Position numbers and translations under genes: made by a program
From: an uncultured Cellvibrio sp.
GTDB lineage: Bacteria > Pseudomonadota > Gammaproteobacteria > Pseudomonadales > Cellvibrionaceae
Length of the DNA: 11,895 nt
Assembly (NCBI GenBank): GCA_946886255.1
Contig: CAMPIG010000105.1
Span: forward strand, 1-11,895
Direction: 5' to 3'
The notes under the pieces: generated by a model
Database searches by the model: none
What the model was told of the DNA's origin: nothing
What the model saw: the letters and a program-made list of their open reading frames with translations, nothing else
Shown here: in pieces, positions 6,964 to 11,895 of the stretch
How the letters are laid out: every line of letters begins with the position of its first letter
Position numbering within the stretch: the first letter of the stretch is position 1

Positions 6964-8601
6964 ATGAAGATAAAGTTAACCTATTGGTTTGTGGTCTTGG
7001 GAATATTCACAGGGTGTTTTCACGACAATCGTAGCGCGGTGGAAGTCGGAAATGAGCGACAGATTCTTCATATCGGAAATGGCAGCGAGCCTTCCGATAT
7101 CGATCCACATATTACAACCGGCGTTCCGGAAAACCATATTCAATTGGCGTTGTTTGAAGGGCTGGTGTCTAAAAGCTCCGCTACTCTCGACATTATTCCC
7201 GGGGTTGCTGAATCCTGGCAGGTCTCAGATGATGCTCTGCATTACACATTTCATTTGCGTAAAAATGCCCGTTGGTCAAATGGTGATGCGCTTGTCGCGG
7301 AAGATTTTGTCTGGTCATGGTACCGCGCGTTGTTACCCAGCCTGGGTAATCAATATGCCTATGCTTTTTTTGGAATTAAAAATGCTGAACGATTTAACAA
7401 AGGCGAGATAACAGACTTCAATCTTGTCGGGGTCAAGGCCCTGAATAATCATACTCTGGCAGTGGAACTTACGCGCCCGGTGCCTTACTTTCTAGAGCTG
7501 CTTGATCATCACGCGATGGATCCCGTGTATAGAGCGACCATTGAAAAATTTGGCGCCCCAGGTGATCGCGGAACGGCTTGGACCAAGCCGGAAAATTTTG
7601 TGGGTAACGGACCTTTCGTAATGAAAGAATGGGTGCCCAATAAAGTTGTAGTTGTGGAGAAAAATACTTTTTATTGGGATGAGCAATCCGTTAAATTGCA
7701 GGAAATACATTTTTATCCCATCGATAAATCTGCAACGGAAGAGCGAATGTTTCGTGCGGGCCAATTGCACATTATTCGTCAGTTACCGACCGATAAAATA
7801 GCGCATTACCAAGCTAACCATCCCGAGGTATACCGGTTTTACCCCAATTTCACGACATATTTTTACCGCTTCAATACGCATCGCCCGCCCCTGAATGATG
7901 CACGAGTTCGTCAGGCGCTGGCCTATTCTATTGACCGGCAACAAATAGTGGAGCGGGTGACGCGCGGCGGTCAGCCTGCGGCCAGATCTTTCATTCCACC
8001 GATGCAAACTGGCTACCGCTCTTCTGCTTCCATGCCGGAGAACATCGAAAGGGCGAGAGAGTTGTTGGCAGCGGCGGGTTATCCGGAGGGAAAAAATTTT
8101 CCGTCATTAACAATTTTGTATAACACCGATGAAGATCATCAAAAAATTGCGTTGGTGATTCAACAGATGTGGAAGAAAGCCCTGAATATTCAGGTGAAAC
8201 TGGAGAATCAGGAATGGAAGGTTTTCTTTGCCTCCCAGCGAACCGGTAACTACGATATTGTGCGGGGCTCCTGGTCTGGCGATTTCTATGATCCGCAGAA
8301 TTTTCTCGATGTATTTCGAGCAGATAACGGCAATAATCGCACGGGCTGGGCGAATGCCGAATACGAAGCATTGGTGCAGCAGGCGGAGCAAACGAGTGAT
8401 CAGTCGGCACGCTTTGCGTTGTTCCAGCAAGCGGAAGCCATCTTACTAGCAGATGCGCCGATCATCCCTATTTACACCTACACCAGTAATGCTTTGGTAG
8501 CGGAATCGGTGAAAGAATGGCATAACAATATCATGGACTATTGGTCTTACAAACACGTATACCTGGACCCGGGTACCACGTCTTCCTCAAGGAAACCGTA
8601 G
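6964..8601 (+). CDS. oppA: Oligopeptide ABC transporter substrate-binding protein (OppA/SBP family 5), probable lipoprotein
   Basis: Captures peptides in the periplasm and delivers them to the OppBC channel. The ATG at 6964 gives 545 residues beginning with a short basic stretch and hydrophobic core that ends in FTG-C18, read as a lipobox with C18 lipidated; Phe at -3 is atypical, so lipidation is probable rather than certain. Family 5 hallmarks follow: a GNGSEPSDIDPH start to the mature domain, the WSNGDALVAEDFVWSW block, LDHHAMDPV, GNGPFVMKEW, the RVRQALAYSIDRQQIV block (from about residue 314), and a late GSWSGDFYDPQNFLD segment resembling OppA/MppA. A TTG at 6943 would add seven residues but spoils the signal peptide start. 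The ribosome site is weak. oppB starts three bases after the stop. Peptide specificity (oligo- versus dipeptide or murein peptide) cannot be fixed. Confidence 0.9.
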   Translation: MKIKLTYWFVVLGIFTGCFHDNRSAVEVGNERQILHIGNGSEPSDIDPHITTGVPENHIQLALFEGLVSKSSATLDIIPGVAESWQVSDDALHYTFHLRKNARWSNGDALVAEDFVWSWYRALLPSLGNQYAYAFFGIKNAERFNKGEITDFNLVGVKALNNHTLAVELTRPVPYFLELLDHHAMDPVYRATIEKFGAPGDRGTAWTKPENFVGNGPFVMKEWVPNKVVVVEKNTFYWDEQSVKLQEIHFYPIDKSATEERMFRAGQLHIIRQLPTDKIAHYQANHPEVYRFYPNFTTYFYRFNTHRPPLNDARVRQALAYSIDRQQIVERVTRGGQPAARSFIPPMQTGYRSSASMPENIERARELLAAAGYPEGKNFPSLTILYNTDEDHQKIALVIQQMWKKALNIQVKLENQEWKVFFASQRTGNYDIVRGSWSGDFYDPQNFLDVFRADNGNNRTGWANAEYEALVQQAEQTSDQSARFALFQQAEAILLADAPIIPIYTYTSNALVAESVKEWHNNIMDYWSYKHVYLDPGTTSSSRKP

Positions 8602-8604
8602 ATC

Positions 8605-9540
8605 ATGTGGATGTTTATTATAAAACGTATCGTGCAAGCGATACCGGTTATGCTAGTTGTCATCACGGTTACGTTTTTTATGGTGCGTGCGGCGCCCGGA
8701 GGACCCTTCGACGATGAGCGGGATGTTCCGCCGGAGGTATTGAAAAATCTTAATGCCCGTTACAACCTGGATGCGCCGGTATGGCAGCAGTACACCGATT
8801 ATCTTGGCAACTTGCTGCACGGTGATTTTGGTCCTTCATTTAAATTTACTAACCGAACCATCAACGAGATGATCGCATTCGGTTTTCCCGTCACACTTGA
8901 ATTGTCTCTTTATGCGTTGTTGTTTGCCATGTGTGTGGGCTTGATGGCAGGCATTATTTCAGCGTTGAAACCGAATAGCTGGCAAGATTATGTACCCATG
9001 TCAACGGCTATGCTGGGTATTTGTTTGCCATCATTTGTTTTGGGGCCGCTGCTTATTCTTATATTTGGTATTTGGCTTGAATACCTGCCAGTCTCCGGTT
9101 GGGGCTATACTCCCAGCGATAAAATCTTACCCTCGATCACCTTGGGTTTTACCTATGCGGCTTATATCGCACGCATCAGTCGCGGTGGTATGTTGGATGT
9201 TTTATCGCAGGATTATATTCGCACTGCCCGAGCCAAAGGCTTGTCTTCCTTTCGGATTGTATGGGTTCATGCATTACGCGGTGGATTGACGCCGGTAGTG
9301 TCCTTCCTGGGGCCAGCTATGGCCGGATTGCTGGCCGGCTCCTTCGTCGTAGAAAGTATCTTCCAGATTCCCGGCTTGGGACGTTATTACATCCAGGCGG
9401 CTTTTAATCGTGATTACACCATGATTCTCGGTTTTACGATTTTTTACGCGGGATTGATTGTTATCTTTAACTTACTGGCTGACATCTTGCTGGTATGGCT
9501 CAACCCTAAACTGCGTCACCAACTTGCGAGTAAAGCCTGA
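8605..9540 (+). CDS. oppB: Oligopeptide ABC transporter permease OppB
   Basis: One of two membrane subunits forming the peptide channel. The 311-residue product has the OppB/DppB layout: a first transmembrane segment at about 9-27, the conserved APGGPF (30-35), a large periplasmic loop with RYNLDAPVWQQY, then about five more segments (roughly 97-120, 132-155, 176-193, 230-253, 274-298). The cytoplasmic EAA loop that docks on the ATPase lies at about 202-223, with its invariant Gly at 212 (ARAKGLSS). AAGGA at 8588-8592, about 12 bases before the ATG, can serve as ribosome site. The stop codon overlaps the oppC start by one base, indicating coupled translation. Confidence 0.95.
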   Translation: MWMFIIKRIVQAIPVMLVVITVTFFMVRAAPGGPFDDERDVPPEVLKNLNARYNLDAPVWQQYTDYLGNLLHGDFGPSFKFTNRTINEMIAFGFPVTLELSLYALLFAMCVGLMAGIISALKPNSWQDYVPMSTAMLGICLPSFVLGPLLILIFGIWLEYLPVSGWGYTPSDKILPSITLGFTYAAYIARISRGGMLDVLSQDYIRTARAKGLSSFRIVWVHALRGGLTPVVSFLGPAMAGLLAGSFVVESIFQIPGLGRYYIQAAFNRDYTMILGFTIFYAGLIVIFNLLADILLVWLNPKLRHQLASKA

Positions 9541-10403
9541 TGGAAGGTATTGAAAAAGGCGCGTCGCTGACGCAAGACGCTTTTCGCCGTTTACGTAAAA
9601 ATAAAATGGCCATGGCGGGTTTGAGCATTCTGATTTGCATGGTTGTTATTGCTCTACTGACACCCTTAATTGCACCTTATGAGTATGATGCGCAGAACCT
9701 CGATCTCGGTGCCAGCCCACCATCGATAGCACATTGGTTGGGTACCGATGTGTTTGGACGTGACCAATTAACCCGCATTATGTATGGCAGTCGTATTTCA
9801 TTGATGGTGGGATTTATTGCAACCACAGTAGCCTTATTGATTGGTGTGCTATGGGGTGCAACAGCGGGCTATATCGGCGAACGCACTGATGCGTTTATGA
9901 TGCGTATAGTTGATGTGCTCTACGCCTTGCCCTTTACCATTTTTATTATTTTGTTAACGGTAATCTTTGGTAGCAGTATGTTGCTGTTATTTCTCGCCAT
10001 TGGTGCGGTTGAGTGGTTAACTATGGCGCGCATTGTGCGCGGCCAAGTGCTGACATTAAAACAACAGGAATTTGTTGAGGCAGCAGTAGCTTTAGGACTT
10101 TCGCCCTGGAAAATTATCGTGCGCCATCTGATTCCAAATACCTTGGGGCCAGTGATTGTGTACACAACATTGACGATACCCAGTGTGATTCTGCTTGAAT
10201 CTTTTCTCAGCTTTTTAGGTTTAGGTATTCAACCACCGGAAAGCTCCTGGGGCTCTCTGATTTCTGATGGCGTTGAGTCTATGGAGGAATATCCCTGGTT
10301 GCTGGTCTTTCCGGCATTGACCTTGTCTATTACGTTATTTTCGCTGAATTTCCTAGGCGATGGTTTGCGTGACGCGCTGGATCCGCGCGCTTCAGGAGAT
10401 TGA
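9540..10403 (+). CDS. oppC: Oligopeptide ABC transporter permease OppC
   Basis: Second channel subunit, partner of OppB. The 287-residue product begins with the short amphipathic OppC N-terminal region (DAFRRLRKNKMAMAG, 13-27), a first membrane segment at about 27-45, and the typical HWLGTDVFGRDQLTRIMYGSR block (65-85). Further membrane segments lie at about 87-110, 125-160, 205-225 and 255-275. The EAA loop lies at about 177-198 (EFVEAAVALGLSPWKII, Gly at 186). It starts inside the oppB stop codon (TGATG). The ribosome site of the next gene, AGGAG, is embedded in its last codons. Confidence 0.95.
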   Translation: MEGIEKGASLTQDAFRRLRKNKMAMAGLSILICMVVIALLTPLIAPYEYDAQNLDLGASPPSIAHWLGTDVFGRDQLTRIMYGSRISLMVGFIATTVALLIGVLWGATAGYIGERTDAFMMRIVDVLYALPFTIFIILLTVIFGSSMLLLFLAIGAVEWLTMARIVRGQVLTLKQQEFVEAAVALGLSPWKIIVRHLIPNTLGPVIVYTTLTIPSVILLESFLSFLGLGIQPPESSWGSLISDGVESMEEYPWLLVFPALTLSITLFSLNFLGDGLRDALDPRASGD

Positions 10404-10406
10404 TCC

Positions 10407-11895
10407 ATGACATTGCTGCAAGTGGAAAATCTGCGCATTTGTTTTCATACCCGTAATGGCACAACAGTCGCAGTAGAGAATATAAATTTTTCTCTCGCGA
10501 CGGGAAAAGTATTAGGTATTGTCGGTGAATCAGGTTCGGGAAAATCTGTAGCCTGTTACAGCTTGTTAGGCTTAATTCCGTCGCCGCCGGGAAAAGTTGA
10601 AAACGGACGCGCGTTATTTGCCGGTAATGATTTGCTGAGCATGAATGAAAAATCCTTGCGCAAAATTCGGGGACACCGGATCAGTATGATCTTTCAGGAC
10701 CCCATGACGGCGTTAAATCCGTACATGCGCATTGTAGATCAACTGGTTGAACCGTTGATCGCTCAAAAAAAACTGTCAGTGAAAGACGCAAAAATCAAAG
10801 CCATAACGGCGTTGGAAGAGGTGGGCATTCATGATGCAGCAACACGCATTAATGATTATCCGCACCAGTTTTCCGGAGGAATGCGTCAACGGGTCATGAT
10901 TGCCATGGCATTGATATCCGAGCCTGAACTGCTCATCGCTGATGAGCCCACCACAGCCCTGGACGTAACGGTCCAAGCCCAGATTCTGGCCTTGATTAAA
11001 CAATTACAACAGACACGTAACCTGGCTGTTATTTTTATTACGCACGATCTTGGGGTGGCCGCGATGATGGCGGATGATATTCTCGTGATGCAAAAAGGCA
11101 AAGTAGTTGAGCAAGGGACAACGGAGCAAATCGTTTTTCATCATACGCATCCTTATACCAAAAAACTTTTTGGTGCAGTGCTGACAACAGCAAAACCCGC
11201 GCCCAGTGCGGTACGGTCAACGGAACCTCCTTTTTTGCAAGTGAATCACCTGAACACCGGTTTTGCTGTGCGTGCGGGTCATCTTTTTCGCAAAACCGTT
11301 CAGATGATTAAAGGTGTCGATGATATTTCCCTTACCCTCCAGCAAGGTGAGATTTTAGGTTTGGTAGGCGAATCCGGCTCGGGAAAGTCTACACTTGGTC
11401 GAAGCATCATGCGTTTGGTGGATAGTCAGTCCGGCGAAATTTTATTACAGGGAAAGGATCTGCGCCGGCTTTCCGGGAAGGCATTAAAAGTCGAGCGACG
11501 TCATTTTCAGATGATTTTTCAGGATCCTTATGCTTCACTCAATCCGCGCATGACAGTATTTGATACGCTCGCAGAGCCCTTGCTTTTACATGGCGTTGCG
11601 AATAAAGCGACTTTGCTTGAGCAGGTTAACCAACTGATGGATGATGTGGGGCTGGAGCGACGATTTATTCGCAAATATCCGCATGAATTTTCCGGCGGGC
11701 AGCGCCAGCGTATTGCTATTGCCCGCGCATTGGCGCTGAAGCCTAAATTGATTATTGCCGATGAGCCAGTATCCGCATTGGATGTAACCATTCGCGCACA
11801 AATATTGGAATTATTACTGACCTTGACTCAAAAGCATGGGTTGACGATGTTATTTATTTCCCATGATATGTCAGTGGTGCGCTATCTGTGTGACA
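10407..11895 (+). CDS. Fused double ATPase of the peptide ABC transporter (OppD-OppF fusion), 3' end outside the window
   Basis: Supplies ATP hydrolysis for the OppBC channel from one polypeptide instead of separate OppD and OppF. The frame is open from the ATG at 10407 (AGGAG at 10394-10398, eight bases upstream, three bases after the oppC stop) to the window end: 496 codons, no stop. Domain 1 has Walker A GESGSGKS 40-47, Q-loop Q97, signature SGGM 156-159, Walker B D179/E180 and H-loop H213. A linker with the HPYTKKLFGAV block (248-258) and Pro/Ala-rich residues (to about 275) leads to domain 2, with Walker A 321-328, Q372, signature SGGQ 429-432, D452/E453 and H486. Both sites look catalytically complete. 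Fusions of this kind, as in YejF and GsiA, usually run to about 530-550 residues, so only the last 40-50 should be missing. Gene names for the fusion vary, so none is given. Confidence 0.94.
   Translation, partial: MTLLQVENLRICFHTRNGTTVAVENINFSLATGKVLGIVGESGSGKSVACYSLLGLIPSPPGKVENGRALFAGNDLLSMNEKSLRKIRGHRISMIFQDPMTALNPYMRIVDQLVEPLIAQKKLSVKDAKIKAITALEEVGIHDAATRINDYPHQFSGGMRQRVMIAMALISEPELLIADEPTTALDVTVQAQILALIKQLQQTRNLAVIFITHDLGVAAMMADDILVMQKGKVVEQGTTEQIVFHHTHPYTKKLFGAVLTTAKPAPSAVRSTEPPFLQVNHLNTGFAVRAGHLFRKTVQMIKGVDDISLTLQQGEILGLVGESGSGKSTLGRSIMRLVDSQSGEILLQGKDLRRLSGKALKVERRHFQMIFQDPYASLNPRMTVFDTLAEPLLLHGVANKATLLEQVNQLMDDVGLERRFIRKYPHEFSGGQRQRIAIARALALKPKLIIADEPVSALDVTIRAQILELLLTLTQKHGLTMLFISHDMSVVRYLCD

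Noticed and set aside
1..11895. Mobile elements, CRISPR arrays, tRNA or rRNA genes, toxin-antitoxin or phage-defence genes.
   Set aside because: None was recognised. The remaining open frames lie inside the annotated genes in other frames and lack family resemblance or ribosome sites.

Overview
The window is a typical gammaproteobacterial chromosome segment. It shows the conserved order lon - hupB - ppiD, whose proteins closely resemble their Escherichia/Pseudomonas counterparts. Base composition looks close to balanced by eye. A cellvibrio-like or related marine/soil gammaproteobacterium would fit, but the genus cannot be fixed from the sequence alone. I saw no insertion sequence, CRISPR array, tRNA, rRNA or sign of recent transfer.

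Left block (1-5072, + strand): the ATP-dependent protease Lon, the nucleoid protein HU-beta and the membrane-anchored periplasmic chaperone PpiD. Together they form a protein-quality-control and nucleoid cluster; clpX would be expected just upstream, outside the window. hupB has its own strong sigma-70 promoter (2589-2617), a structured leader, a GTG start and an intrinsic terminator (3040-3071). ppiD ends at a bidirectional terminator (5045-5071) shared with the convergent gene.

Middle block (5082-6793, - strand): a two-gene signalling unit. A CheC-type CheY-P phosphatase is read first, followed 20 bases later by a PAS-GGDEF diguanylate cyclase with an intact active site and inhibitory site. 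A near-consensus sigma-70 promoter (6765-6793) reads into it. No CheY, CheA or receptor gene lies beside it. This pairing of a chemotaxis-type phosphatase with a c-di-GMP synthase is the most interesting part of the window.

Right block (6870-11895, + strand): an oligopeptide (Opp/Dpp-type) ABC importer in tight operon order. It consists of a probable lipoprotein peptide-binding protein, two permeases (OppB, OppC; stop and start overlap by one base) and a fused double ATPase (OppD-OppF in one chain). The last gene runs off the window end and has only its first 496 codons here. It is divergent from the CheC/cyclase unit, and the 284-base region between them carries a promoter in each direction and a 14-bp dyad.

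Most of the window is ordinary core genome. I did not find a clearly undescribed system; the findings below are second-look items, scored accordingly.
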